Assembly: GCA_023428905.1 (NCBI GenBank)
Contig: JAEYWP010000004.1
Location: forward strand, 1-64,000
Source of the DNA: Verrucomicrobiota bacterium
GTDB lineage: Bacteria; Verrucomicrobiota; Verrucomicrobiia; Opitutales; Opitutaceae
Direction: 5' to 3'
DNA: 64,000 nucleotides
The translations under genes and the position numbers were made by a program. Positions within the stretch are counted from its first letter, which is position 1. Each line of letters opens with the position of its first letter. The notes under the pieces were generated by a model. That model was not told the origin of the DNA, made no database searches, and saw only the letters and a list, made by a program, of their open reading frames with translations. This document shows positions 51,993 through 60,785 of the stretch, one piece after another.

Positions 51993-53252
51993 CTATTTGA
52001 GAAGCGGGATCAGGGTGACGTAGATGCCGGTGAAAATGGCCGAGGTGATCACGCCGCAGATGTTGGCTCCGAGCGCTTCCGGAAGGATGACCGAATCCGG
52101 ACGAACCTTGGACACTTCCTTTTGGGCAACCTTGGCGGTGCTGGGCACGCAGCTGACACCGGCGATGCCGATCACCGGATTGATCTTTCGGCCACTGACA
52201 ACGTAGGCGATGTAGCCGCCGAGGATGCCGCCAATGCCGGAGAGCAGGAGGGCAAGGATGCCGAGCACGAGCAGGAGCAGGACCTTCGGATTGAGGATGG
52301 TGGACGCCTCGCAGAGCACACCAAGCAGCAGGCCGAGGAACATGGTCGCCCCGTAAAGAATGGGCCCGTCGATGATGGAGATGAAATACTTCAGGCCGGC
52401 CTCGCGGATGGCCACGCCGACAAACAGCGACATGAACAGCGGAGCGGCGGACGGGAACAGCAGGCAGAGCACGGCGCAGCCGACGACGGCAAAGGCGAGC
52501 TTCTCGTCGGAGTTCACCTTGACCAGGGGCTTGGGCGGCATCTTCAGGCCGCGCAGCTTTTCAGGCACGAGGAAGCGGATGAGGTAGGGATAACCGCCGT
52601 AGGTGAGTCCCAGATACAGGTAGGCGACCACGGTGATCGGCACAAACAACTCCTTGGCCAGGGTCAGCGAGGTGAACAACACCATCGGGCCGTCCGCGCC
52701 ACCCACCATGGCGATCGAGGCAGCTTCGTTGTAGTTCAGGCCCATCGCCACGGCGATGGGGAAGGTCGCGACGGTCCCAAATTCGGCGGCGAGCGCCAGG
52801 AACATGCTCAGGAAAGGGCGGGCGAGCACAAAGCCGACGTCGAGGAGGACGCCGATGCCCATGAAAACAAAGCACGCGATCAGGCCGTTGCTGAAGGCGA
52901 AGGTGTAGACCGGCTGCAGGAAATCGACCTGCATCAGGTACATCAGGTTATCCGTCTTTTGCACCAGCGGTGACATGAACAGCGTACCCTGAACGGCCTG
53001 TCCTGCCGCCACCGGGCCTTCTGTCACCGCCGCGGCGGTGGACGGATCGAGGAAAAGGACACCCGCGTTGACCGCGATCATGCCCAGTCCCATCGGGATC
53101 ATGAGCAGGGGTTCGAGCACTCCCTTCTTTCCCAGGTACACCAACAACATCCCCAGGAAGATCAGTCCCAGACGGGAGGCGATGATGTGCGGCTGCGACT
53201 CCACCAGAGTCGTGATGCCTTGAAAGAGATCCAGCAGGCTGGAGAAGGACAT
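51993..53252 (-). CDS. mmdB: Sodium-pumping decarboxylase beta subunit (copy 2)
   Basis: A second beta subunit, also 419 residues, with IAMVGGADGPMVLFTSLTLA holding the conserved Na+-site Asp, VAIREAGLKYFISIIDGPIL, and the C-terminal NPVIGIAGVSCVPSTAKVAQ and EALGANICGVITSAIFTGIY. It differs clearly from copy 1 outside these motifs, for example in its 45-residue external loop (TAAAVTEGPVAAGQAVQGTL), so the two are old paralogues. Both keep the key residues and should be functional. Confidence 0.92.
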   Translation of the reverse strand: MSFSSLLDLFQGITTLVESQPHIIASRLGLIFLGMLLVYLGKKGVLEPLLMIPMGLGMIAVNAGVLFLDPSTAAAVTEGPVAAGQAVQGTLFMSPLVQKTDNLMYLMQVDFLQPVYTFAFSNGLIACFVFMGIGVLLDVGFVLARPFLSMFLALAAEFGTVATFPIAVAMGLNYNEAASIAMVGGADGPMVLFTSLTLAKELFVPITVVAYLYLGLTYGGYPYLIRFLVPEKLRGLKMPPKPLVKVNSDEKLAFAVVGCAVLCLLFPSAAPLFMSLFVGVAIREAGLKYFISIIDGPILYGATMFLGLLLGVLCEASTILNPKVLLLLVLGILALLLSGIGGILGGYIAYVVSGRKINPVIGIAGVSCVPSTAKVAQKEVSKVRPDSVILPEALGANICGVITSAIFTGIYVTLIPLLK

Positions 53253-53262
53253 GGCAGGTTCC

Positions 53263-53391
53263 TCAGGACGCGTCCTTGGAGGAGAACTTACGGACCAGCA
53301 GGAAGAGCCCCTTGATCATCAAGGCGACCAGCATGGAAATGGCGCCTGCGAGGGCGTACATGATGAGGGCCTGCAGGATGGCGGTTTTCAC
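53263..53391 (-). CDS. 42-residue single-span membrane peptide of the decarboxylase cluster
   Basis: The frame starts at a GTG and reads MKTAILQALIMYALAGAISM, LVALMIKGLFLLVRKFSSKD, AS. It has one strong hydrophobic helix and a positively charged end, a layout like the N-terminal half of OadG-type subunits. It fills the gap between the biotin carrier and copy 2 of the beta subunit. Methylmalonyl-CoA decarboxylases can carry a tiny extra subunit (epsilon, about 55 residues in Veillonella), so this is a candidate for that role. No Shine-Dalgarno is clear, so coding is likely but unproven. Confidence 0.65.
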   Translation of the reverse strand: MKTAILQALIMYALAGAISMLVALMIKGLFLLVRKFSSKDAS

Positions 53392-53394
53392 GGG

Positions 53395-53432
53395 CAAAGA
53401 AAAAGGGGCGCTGCCGCAGCTGCGGCAGCGCC
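53395..53432 (-). terminator. Perfect hairpin after the biotin carrier gene (attenuator or processing site)
   Basis: GGCGCTGCCGCA and TGCGGCAGCGCC form a perfect 12-bp stem with a 2-base loop at 53407-53432; read leftward it is followed by CCCCTTTTTC, a short T-run. It lies within the operon between the carrier and the 42-residue peptide and could reduce expression of the membrane subunits relative to the soluble ones. Confidence 0.6.
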
Positions 53433-53444
53433 GGAAAGAAGGAC

Positions 53445-53840
53445 TTAGAGGCGGATCAAAACGCTGCCCTCTTCCACGCCGTCGCCGGCGTTGACGAGGA
53501 TTGCGGAGATGGTGCCGGCCTTCGGGGCGTAGATGTAGGTGTTCATCTTCATCGCCTCGACGGTGGCAACCTGGGCGCCTTCCTCGACGGCCTGACCGAC
53601 CTTGACGTCGATCGAGACCACCTTACCCGCGAGCGGGCTGGTGATGTCGCCGGCGCCCGCGGGACCCTTGGGGGCGGCGGAGGCAGCGGGAGCGCTCACG
53701 GGGGCGCTGACCGAGGCGGAGGCGGAGCTGACGGGTGCAGACGGCGCGCCCATCGGGGCGGTGGTCTGGGTGCCCTCGTCGAGAATCTCGACCAGCACTT
53801 CATAGGCTTTGCCCTCGACGGTGACGCGGAGCTTTTTCAT
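53445..53840 (-). CDS. mmdC: Biotin carboxyl carrier subunit of the decarboxylase
   Basis: A 131-residue biotin carrier. The N-terminus (KKLRVTVEGKAYEVLVEI) is the decarboxylase gamma/biotin-carrier form. A flexible Ala/Pro/Ser-rich linker (residues about 27-65) swings the biotinyl domain between carboxyltransferase and beta subunit. The C-terminal domain carries the biotinylation motif VATVEAMKMN with Lys98. It lies between the OadG-type subunit and the small membrane peptide, in the order expected for Na+-pumping methylmalonyl-CoA decarboxylases. The hairpin downstream may set its level above that of the membrane subunits. Confidence 0.95.
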   Translation of the reverse strand: MKKLRVTVEGKAYEVLVEILDEGTQTTAPMGAPSAPVSSASASVSAPVSAPAASAAPKGPAGAGDITSPLAGKVVSIDVKVGQAVEEGAQVATVEAMKMNTYIYAPKAGTISAILVNAGDGVEEGSVLIRL

Positions 53841-53861
53841 GGGGATGGAGCGAACGGGAAT

Positions 53862-54236
53862 TTAGCGGACTTTATGGGAAGAGTAGATCTGACGGCGGCC
53901 CTCCACTGACCATTGCAGCATGAGGGTCTCCACGGACGGAAACTTGGCGGTCTGAACCGCGGCGATACGCGCGTTGGTGCCACAGGTGGTGGCAACAGCG
54001 GCGGCGAGGGCGGCAAACACCTGGGGCGTCAGCTCGCCGGGCTTGGCCATGGGCACCGCCGGTGGGACGCTCGCCCGATTGGGCGTCGGCGCCTCCGGGT
54101 GCGTGGCGGCGAGCCAGCGGCCGAGGCCTGCGACCAGGCACATAAAAACGGCCACGCCCGCGAGGATCGCGAGCAGGGCCAGCCACTGGTTTCCGAAAAG
54201 GGGCTGGCCGACGGTGGAAAGAGGCAGGAACGACAT
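53862..54236 (-). CDS. mmdD: OadG-type small membrane subunit (copy 1)
   Basis: A 124-residue protein with one span (LALLAILAGVAVFMCLVAGL), an Ala/Pro-rich linker and a soluble C-terminus (LTPQVFAALAAAVATTCGTN) closing with EGRRQIYSSHKVR, the same tail as copy 2. In methylmalonyl-CoA decarboxylase the delta subunit of this kind holds the complex together. The ATG at 54236 was chosen because the longer frame overlaps the carboxyltransferase gene and is unconserved. It follows the carboxyltransferase gene by 55 bp. Confidence 0.85.
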   Translation of the reverse strand: MSFLPLSTVGQPLFGNQWLALLAILAGVAVFMCLVAGLGRWLAATHPEAPTPNRASVPPAVPMAKPGELTPQVFAALAAAVATTCGTNARIAAVQTAKFPSVETLMLQWSVEGRRQIYSSHKVR

Positions 54237-54291
54237 GGCTGGGGGGCGGCGCCGCAACGCAGGAACGTCGCGGCGCTGGGTCCTGACTCGC

Positions 54292-55845
54292 TTAGAGCGG
54301 GATGTTGCCGTGCTTCTTCGGCGGGCGGGTTTCGCGCTTGGCCAGCGTGTTGCGCAGGGCCATGGCAACGATGCCACGCGTCTGGGACGGCTCGATCACG
54401 TCAGTGATCATCGCCTTGCCCGCGGCCTCGTAAGGGGAAGCGAACTTCTCGCGGTATTCCGCAGCGAGTTCCTTCTCCTTCTTCTTCGGGTCCGCCGCAC
54501 CGGCGATCTCACGCTTGAAGAGGATCTTGACCGCGCCATCCGCGCCCATCACCGCGATCTCCGCGGTCGGCCAGGCAAAGACCAGGTCGGCGCCCATGTC
54601 GGCACTGCACATGGCGAGGTAGGCACCGCCATACGCCTTGCGCATGATGATCGTGATCTTCGGCACCGTCGCTGCGGCGTAGGCAAAGAGCATCTTCGCA
54701 CCGTGGCGGATGATGCCGCCGCGCTCCTGGGCCATGCCGGGCATGAAGCCGGGGACGTCCACCAGGGTGACGAGGGGAATGTTGAACACGTTACAGAAAC
54801 GAATGAAGCGCGCGCCCTTGTCGGACGAGTCGATGTCCAGCGTCCCGGCCTTGACCGCGGGCTGGTTGGCGATGATGCCGACCACGATGCCTTGGACGCG
54901 GCCGAAGCCCACGACGATGTTCTTCGCGAAATCCTTCTGGACCTCAAGGAAGTCACCGCCGTCAACCAAGCGGCTGATCACTTTCAACACGTCGAGCGGC
55001 ATCTTCGGGTCGCTCGGGATGATGTTGTTCATCTCCGGATCCTGCTCCAGCGAGACCACCGGGGTGGGCTTGTGCGGAGGATCCATGATGTTGTTGGAGG
55101 GGAGGAAGGAGTAGAGCTTCTTCGCGATCTCCAGCGCCTGCTGCTCGTTTTCAGCGACGAAGTGGATGTTGCCGCTGATCGTGGCGTGGGCGGCCGCGCT
55201 GCCGATCTCGTCCATTGTCACCGTCTGGCCGGTGGAGGCCTTGATCACTTCCGGCCCGCAGATGAACATCTGCGCATTGGCCTTCGTCATGATGATGAAG
55301 TCCGTCAGGGCAGGGGAGTATGCCGCGCCGCCGGCGCAGGGGCCCGCGATGATCGAGATCTGCGGGACCACGCCCGACAGGAGCACGTTGCGGAAGAACA
55401 CCTGGCCGTAGCCTGAAAGGGCGTCGTCGCCCTCCTGGATGCGGGCGCCGCCGGAGTCATTGATGCCGACGACGGGCATGCCCGCCTTCATCGCATAGTC
55501 CAGCAGGTCGCAGATCTTCTTGGAGTGGGTCTTGCCGACGGCGCCGCCGCCGACGGTGAAGTCCTGGCTGAAGGCGGCCACCGGGCGGCCGTCGACATAA
55601 CCGATGCCGGTGATCACACCGTCGCCGGGGAACACCTTGTCCGCCATGCCGAAGTCATGGCAGGAGTGCTGGGCGTGCAGCCCGAACTCCATGAAGGTGC
55701 CGGGCTGGAAGAGCGCCTCGAGCCGCTCGCGCGCGCTCAACAGGCCCTTCTTTTTGCGTTCAGCGAGCTTCTCGGCGCCGCCCGCCAGGTAGGCGGACTG
55801 GCGTTTGTCTTCGAGCTGCTTCAGGAGGTCAGGCGAAATAGCCAT
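54292..55845 (-). CDS. mmdA: Methylmalonyl-CoA decarboxylase carboxyltransferase subunit
   Basis: A 517-residue acyl-CoA carboxyltransferase that moves the carboxyl group from methylmalonyl-CoA to biotin (or the reverse). The two crotonase-type halves are complete: KGLLSARERLEALFQPGTFM, FSQDFTVGGGAVGKTHSKKI, GINDSGGARIQEGDDALSGY and AGPCAGGAAYSPALTDF in the first; FNIPLVTLVDVPGFMPGMAQ, IIMRKAYGGAYLAMCSAD and MGADGAVKILFKREIAGA in the second. Sequence alone cannot separate it from propionyl-CoA carboxylase beta; the adjacent OadB/OadG genes and absence of a biotin carboxylase gene support a decarboxylase. It is the second gene after the epimerase. Confidence 0.93.
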   Translation of the reverse strand: MAISPDLLKQLEDKRQSAYLAGGAEKLAERKKKGLLSARERLEALFQPGTFMEFGLHAQHSCHDFGMADKVFPGDGVITGIGYVDGRPVAAFSQDFTVGGGAVGKTHSKKICDLLDYAMKAGMPVVGINDSGGARIQEGDDALSGYGQVFFRNVLLSGVVPQISIIAGPCAGGAAYSPALTDFIIMTKANAQMFICGPEVIKASTGQTVTMDEIGSAAAHATISGNIHFVAENEQQALEIAKKLYSFLPSNNIMDPPHKPTPVVSLEQDPEMNNIIPSDPKMPLDVLKVISRLVDGGDFLEVQKDFAKNIVVGFGRVQGIVVGIIANQPAVKAGTLDIDSSDKGARFIRFCNVFNIPLVTLVDVPGFMPGMAQERGGIIRHGAKMLFAYAAATVPKITIIMRKAYGGAYLAMCSADMGADLVFAWPTAEIAVMGADGAVKILFKREIAGAADPKKKEKELAAEYREKFASPYEAAGKAMITDVIEPSQTRGIVAMALRNTLAKRETRPPKKHGNIPL

Positions 55846-55870
55846 AAGAGGGGGAGGTAAACCGACGTGG

Positions 55871-56275
55871 TCAGGCTTTGGGGCTGCAGAATTCGGTCAG
55901 CACGCCGTGGGTGGACTTGGGGTGGAGGAAGGCCACCAGCTTGTTGGCCGCGCCCTCGAAGGGCGTCTCGTGGATCAGCTTCACCCCGGCCGCGGAGGCC
56001 TGCTTCAGCTGGCCCATGATGTCGGAGGTGCCGAAGGCCACGTGATGGACGCCTTCGCCGTTCTTCTCTAGAAATTTTGCTACTGGGCTGTCAGGGGACG
56101 TCGGCTCCAGCAGTTCGAGGTGAACCTCACCCACGGAAAAGAAGGCCGTGCGCACCTTCTGGGACGCGACTTCTTCGCGGTGCTCGCATTTGATGCCGAG
56201 CGCTTTTTCGTAGTAAGCCACCGATTCATCGAGGGAACGGACGGCAATACCGAGGTGGTCGATCTTCGTAATCAT
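55871..56275 (-). CDS. mce: Methylmalonyl-CoA epimerase
   Basis: A 134-residue glyoxalase-fold enzyme that interconverts (R)- and (S)-methylmalonyl-CoA. It starts ITKIDHLGIAVRSLDESVAY with the first metal-binding His, has VHLELLEPTSPDSPVAKFLE and GEGVHHVAFGTSDI with the second, and ends THGVLTEFCSPKA with the metal-binding Glu. Length and order match the family exactly. It is the first gene of the leftward cluster and lies 176 bp from the divergent mutase genes, so the shared gap probably holds both promoters. Confidence 0.96.
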   Translation of the reverse strand: MITKIDHLGIAVRSLDESVAYYEKALGIKCEHREEVASQKVRTAFFSVGEVHLELLEPTSPDSPVAKFLEKNGEGVHHVAFGTSDIMGQLKQASAAGVKLIHETPFEGAANKLVAFLHPKSTHGVLTEFCSPKA

Positions 56276-56451
56276 GGGAAAGTGGGGCTGCGTGGCGCCT
56301 TTCTGGGCGGTGTGAACATTATGGATTATGACTCCTTATCTGCCTGCGCATCGGTTGGCGAACGGTGGGCATTCTTTGGCAAGAAGTGCGGAGCGCTTAG
56401 TTTCACGTGAACTTATAGTCATTTTCGTAACTGAATCCACGCACATTGCCC

Positions 56452-58551
56452 ATGAGCACGTCCCCTGAACCCACCCCTTCACAGACCGACGCCGCACGCG
56501 CCGCCTACGCCCACTGGCGCAAGGCCGTCGAGGAGGAGCTGCAAGGCGCTCCCTTCGACAAGAAGCTTGTGAATCGCACCTTTGAAGGGATTGCGCTCCA
56601 GCCCGTCTATACGCGCCTCGACGCGGAAAATGTGCCGCACACCGGTTCCGCCCCCGGGCAGGCACCGTTTGTGCGCTCCGCCCGCGCCGCGGGTTATTCG
56701 GAGGGCACCTGGGAATTCGCGCAGCAGCTGACTGCGCTGCGCGCCAGCGATTTTAACGCGGCCCTGCTCGCCGACCTTAACCGCGGCCAGAACAGCGTCG
56801 TCCTTGTCCTCGACCGCGCCGGCGCCGCCGGCCTCGACCCGGACGCCGAGGGTGCGGAAGCCGGTACCGATGGCGTATCCATCGCTGACTTACAGGACCT
56901 CACCGCCGCCCTGAAGGACGTGGAGCTTTCCTGCATCCCGGTGCACCTCGATGCGGGCGTGAGCCCCTTCGCCGCCGGTGCGCTTTACGCCGCCCACGCC
57001 CGCAAGCGCGGCACGGCCTGGAAGAGCCTGACGGGCAGCGTCACCGCCGATCCCCTCGGCGTCTGGGCCGCGCGCGGCTCCCTGCCCGCGTCGCTCGACG
57101 TCGTTTTTGACCAGCTGGCTGGCTGGACCAATTGGGCGGCGGCCAACGCCCCCGAGCTGCAGACGGTCGGCGTGAGCGCCGAAGCCATTCTCGAGGCCGG
57201 CGGCAACGCCGTCCAAGAGCTGGCCTACGCGATCGCGGCGGGTGCGGAGTATGTCCGCTCCCTCGGCAAGCGGAACGTATCCCTTGCCACGCTGCTCCCG
57301 CGCCTGCGCTTCAGTTTCTCGGTCGGCCCGCAGTTCTTCACCGAGGTGGCGAAGTTCCGCGCCTTCCGCCTTCTCTGGGCCCGCGCGGTGGCCGCCTTTG
57401 GCGCCAACCCCGAGCTCGCGCGCCCGGTGGTGCACGCCCGCACTGCCCGCTGGAACAAGACGGTGACGGACATGCATGTGAACATGCTGCGCGTCACGAC
57501 CGAGGCCATGTCCGCCGTTCTCGGCGGCGTCAGCAGCCTGCACATCGCGCCCTACGACGAGGTCGTCGGCGGCGGCGATGAGTTCTCCCGCCGCATTGCC
57601 CGAAACGTCCACACCCTCCTCGCGGAGGAATTCCGCCTCACTTCGCCGGCCGATCCATCCGGCGGCTCCTGGTACATTGAAAAGCTGACCGACGAGCTCG
57701 CCCGGAAGGCTTGGGCTCTTTTCCAGGACATCGAGAAGCAGGGCGGCTGCGCCACTGCTCTCCGCGCCGGCGCGCTTCAGAAGCTGGTCGCCGCCAGTGC
57801 GAACGAGAAGGACGACGCGATCAGCAAGCGCCGCCTCGGGCTGGTGGGAACGAACCTCTTCCCGAACCTCCGCGAAAAACTGGTCGAGGTGCGCGCGCCG
57901 GAGTCGGCTGCGCTCGCCGCCCGCCGCAGCGAGGTCGCCGCCCGGCGTCCCAAGATGGCCAAGCCGGACACCACCAGCGCCACCGCGCTGTTCGACGCCG
58001 CCCTCTCCGCGGCGGAACGCGGCGCCACCCTCGGCCAGCTCGCCAGCTGGGCCGTTCAGGGCAGTGCCGAGTCCATCCCCGCGCTTTCCGCCCGCCGCGC
58101 CAGCGCCGGTTTCGAGGCCCTGCGTCTCGCCACCGAGGCCTTTGCCAAGCGCACCGGCGCCCGCCCGAAGGTGTTTGTGGCCAAGATGGGCCCGGTCGCG
58201 CAGCACAAGGCGCGTGCCGACTTCACCGCCGGCTTTTTCGCCGTCGCCGGTTTTGAGATGAGCGCCAAGGAAACGTTCGACACCGCCGAGGCCGCCGCCG
58301 CCGCCGCGGTCAAATCCGGCGCCCCCGTCGCCGTGCTCTGCTCGACGGACGACACCTATCCCGTCCTCGCGCCGGTCTTCGCCCGCGCCGTCAAGGCCGG
58401 CAAGCCCGACACCACGGTCGTGCTCGCCGGATATCCCACCGACCAAATCGAGGCCCTCAAGGCAGCCGGCTTCGACGACTTCATCCACATCCGCGCCAAC
58501 GTGCGCGAAATGCTCGCCAACCTGCTCAAGAAGATCGGAGCGACCCTCTAA
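56452..58551 (+). CDS. mutA: Methylmalonyl-CoA mutase, small (beta) subunit
   Basis: The 699-residue non-catalytic partner of the B12-dependent mutase. The TIM-barrel half is recognisable (PVYTRLDAEN, LPRLRFSFSVGPQFFTEVAK, ARWNKTVTDMHVNMLRVTTE, DPSGGSWYIEKLTDELARKA). The C-terminal flavodoxin-like half starts RPKVFVAKMGPVAQHKARAD, where the cobalamin-binding DxHxxG of the active subunit is lost, as is normal for MutA. The frame could start six bases earlier at a TTG; the ATG was chosen. mutB follows after five bases. Confidence 0.96.
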   Translation: MSTSPEPTPSQTDAARAAYAHWRKAVEEELQGAPFDKKLVNRTFEGIALQPVYTRLDAENVPHTGSAPGQAPFVRSARAAGYSEGTWEFAQQLTALRASDFNAALLADLNRGQNSVVLVLDRAGAAGLDPDAEGAEAGTDGVSIADLQDLTAALKDVELSCIPVHLDAGVSPFAAGALYAAHARKRGTAWKSLTGSVTADPLGVWAARGSLPASLDVVFDQLAGWTNWAAANAPELQTVGVSAEAILEAGGNAVQELAYAIAAGAEYVRSLGKRNVSLATLLPRLRFSFSVGPQFFTEVAKFRAFRLLWARAVAAFGANPELARPVVHARTARWNKTVTDMHVNMLRVTTEAMSAVLGGVSSLHIAPYDEVVGGGDEFSRRIARNVHTLLAEEFRLTSPADPSGGSWYIEKLTDELARKAWALFQDIEKQGGCATALRAGALQKLVAASANEKDDAISKRRLGLVGTNLFPNLREKLVEVRAPESAALAARRSEVAARRPKMAKPDTTSATALFDAALSAAERGATLGQLASWAVQGSAESIPALSARRASAGFEALRLATEAFAKRTGARPKVFVAKMGPVAQHKARADFTAGFFAVAGFEMSAKETFDTAEAAAAAAVKSGAPVAVLCSTDDTYPVLAPVFARAVKAGKPDTTVVLAGYPTDQIEALKAAGFDDFIHIRANVREMLANLLKKIGATL

Positions 58552-58556
58552 GCGCC

Positions 58557-60698
58557 ATGACGACCAACCCCGATTTCACCAAACTGAGTTACGACTCGTT
58601 TTCGTTCCCCGCGGGCAAAGCCGCGGCCGGAGCGTCCATGGTCGCGATGACCGACGAGCAGATACCGATCAAGGCGTTCTACAGCCCCGAAGACCTGGCA
58701 GGTTGCCAGACTTTGGATACAATGCCGGGCTTCGCCCCCTTCACCCGCGGGCCGTATCCAACGATGTATGTCGTCCGTCCCTGGACGGTGCGCCAGTACG
58801 CCGGTTTCTCCACCGCGGAGGAGAGCAACGCCTTCTACCGGCGCAATCTCGCCGCCGGCCAGATGGGTCTTTCCATCGCCTTCGACCTCGCGACCCACCG
58901 TGGTTACGACTCCGACCACCCGCGCGTGGTCGGCGACGTCGGCAAGGCTGGTGTGGCGGTCGATTCCGTCCTCGACATGCACACGCTCTTTTCGGGCATC
59001 CCGCTCGACAAGGTCTCCGTGTCCATGACGATGAACGGCGCGGTCCTCCCGGTGATGGCCTTCTACATCTGTGCCGCCCTCGAGCAGGGCGTGAAGGTGG
59101 AGCAGCTTTCCGGCACGATCCAGAACGACATCCTGAAGGAGTTCATGGTGCGGAATACCTACATCTATCCGCCGACTCCCTCGATGAAGATCATCGCGGA
59201 CATCTTCGAGTACACCTCGAAGTACATGCCGAAGTTCAACAGCATCTCGATCTCGGGTTACCACATGCAGGAGGCGGGTGCCACCGCCGACCTCGAGCTC
59301 GCGTACACCCTGGCCGACGGCCTCGAGTACCTCCGCACCGGCGTCAAGGCCGGCCTGAGCGTCGACGCCTTCGCCCCCCGTCTCTCCTTCTTCTGGGCGA
59401 TCGGGAAGAACTTCTTCATGGAAGTGGCCAAGATGCGCGCGGGTCGCACGCTCTGGAACCGGATTGTCTCGCAGTTCAATCCGAAGAACCCGAAGTCCTG
59501 CGCGCTCCGCACCCACTCGCAGACCTCCGGCTGGTCCCTCACCGAGCAGGATCCGTTCAACAACGTCGGCCGCACCTGCCTGGAGGCGCTGGCCGCCGCC
59601 CTCGGTCACACCCAGTCGCTGCACACCAACTCGCTCGACGAGGCGATCGCGCTCCCGACCGACTTCTCCGCCCGCATCGCCCGCAACACCCAGCTCTTCC
59701 TCCAGAACGAGACCGGGATCTGCAATGTGGTCGATCCGTTCGCCGGCAGCTACTACGTCGAGGCCCTCACCCGCGAGCTGACCGAAAAGGCCTGGAAACA
59801 CATCGAGGAGGTCGAGGCCCTCGGCGGCATGACCAAGGCGATCGAAGCCGGCCTGCCCAAGCTCCGCATTGAGGAGGCGGCCGCCCGCCGCCAGGCCAAG
59901 ATCGATTCCGGCAAGGAAACGATCGTCGGTCTGAACAAATTCCGGATGGAGCGCGAAGACCCGCTCGAAATTCTCGAGGTCGACAACACCGCGGTCCGCG
60001 AGGCGCAGATCAAGCGCCTGAAGCAGCTCCGCGCCGAGCGCGACGAGGCCAAGTGCCGCGCCAGCCTCACCGCCCTCACCGAGGCCGCCGCCACCGGCAA
60101 GGGCAACCTCCTGGAACTCGCGGTCGAGGCCGCCAAGGCGCGCGCCACCCTGGGTGAGATTTCCTTCGCTCTGGAGGAAAAGTTCGGCCGTTATCAGGCC
60201 ACCATCCGTTCCATCTCCGGCGTCTACCGCGCCGAGTTCGGAGAAGACCCCATGATCCAGGACGTTCGCGCTCTCGTCACCAAGTTCGAGGAGAAGGAAG
60301 GCCGCCGCCCCCGCATCCTCGTCGCCAAGATGGGCCAGGACGGCCATGATCGCGGCGCCAAGGTGGTCGCAACCGCGATGGCGGACCTTGGGTTCGACGT
60401 CGATATCGGGCCGCTCTTCCAGACCCCAGCAGAGACCGCGCAACAAGCGGTGGAGAACGACGTGCACGCCGTGGCGATGAGTTCACTCGCGGCGGGTCAC
60501 AAGACCCTCCTGCCGCAGTTGGTCGAGGAGCTGAAGAAACGCGGACGCGAGGACATCCTCGTCATCTGCGGCGGTGTCATTCCCGCCCAGGATTACGACT
60601 TCCTCCTGCAGAATGGCGCCAGCGCGATCTTCGGCCCTGGCACCGTGATTCCGAAATCCGCCAAGCGCATCCTCGAGCTGCTGCTGGCACGTATCTGA
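58557..60698 (+). CDS. mutB: Methylmalonyl-CoA mutase, large (alpha) subunit
   Basis: The catalytic subunit, which isomerises succinyl-CoA and (R)-methylmalonyl-CoA with adenosylcobalamin. The 713 residues include PWTVRQYAGFSTAEESNAFY, GLSIAFDLATHRGYDSDHPR, MTMNGAVLPVMAFYI, NKFRME and, in the C-terminal B12 domain, RILVAKMGQDGHDRGAKVVA, where DGHDRG gives the cobalt-ligating His597, followed by ICGGVIPAQDYDFLLQ. Order and length are standard. It is co-transcribed with mutA, and the MeaB chaperone gene follows after a palindrome. Confidence 0.98.
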   Translation: MTTNPDFTKLSYDSFSFPAGKAAAGASMVAMTDEQIPIKAFYSPEDLAGCQTLDTMPGFAPFTRGPYPTMYVVRPWTVRQYAGFSTAEESNAFYRRNLAAGQMGLSIAFDLATHRGYDSDHPRVVGDVGKAGVAVDSVLDMHTLFSGIPLDKVSVSMTMNGAVLPVMAFYICAALEQGVKVEQLSGTIQNDILKEFMVRNTYIYPPTPSMKIIADIFEYTSKYMPKFNSISISGYHMQEAGATADLELAYTLADGLEYLRTGVKAGLSVDAFAPRLSFFWAIGKNFFMEVAKMRAGRTLWNRIVSQFNPKNPKSCALRTHSQTSGWSLTEQDPFNNVGRTCLEALAAALGHTQSLHTNSLDEAIALPTDFSARIARNTQLFLQNETGICNVVDPFAGSYYVEALTRELTEKAWKHIEEVEALGGMTKAIEAGLPKLRIEEAAARRQAKIDSGKETIVGLNKFRMEREDPLEILEVDNTAVREAQIKRLKQLRAERDEAKCRASLTALTEAAATGKGNLLELAVEAAKARATLGEISFALEEKFGRYQATIRSISGVYRAEFGEDPMIQDVRALVTKFEEKEGRRPRILVAKMGQDGHDRGAKVVATAMADLGFDVDIGPLFQTPAETAQQAVENDVHAVAMSSLAAGHKTLLPQLVEELKKRGREDILVICGGVIPAQDYDFLLQNGASAIFGPGTVIPKSAKRILELLLARI

Positions 60699-60753
60699 TC
60701 ACCGATCTGCCGATGGCGGCGGGCCCGTCCGGCCACGCCGCCTGACAACTCGA

Positions 60754-60785
60754 ACCGTGCGCTGATCAATTGATCAGCGCGCGGT
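60754..60785. promoter_or_regulatory. 32-bp palindrome between mutB and meaB
   Basis: GCGCTGATCAATTGATCAGCGC (60759-60780) is a perfect 22-bp palindrome, and ACCGT/GCGGT extend it to 32 bp with one mismatch. There is no T-run, so it is unlikely to be a simple terminator. A dimeric regulator-binding site or an RNA processing stem are both possible. Confidence 0.6.

Noticed and set aside
54292..55845. Annotation as propionyl-CoA carboxylase beta chain
   Set aside because: The neighbouring OadB- and OadG-type genes and the separate biotin carrier, with no biotin carboxylase gene, favour a sodium-pumping decarboxylase, though the enzyme families are close.
58548..60467. Long open frames antisense to both mutase genes
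   Set aside because: The opposite strand encodes textbook MutA and MutB; these shadow translations have low-complexity composition and no family pattern.
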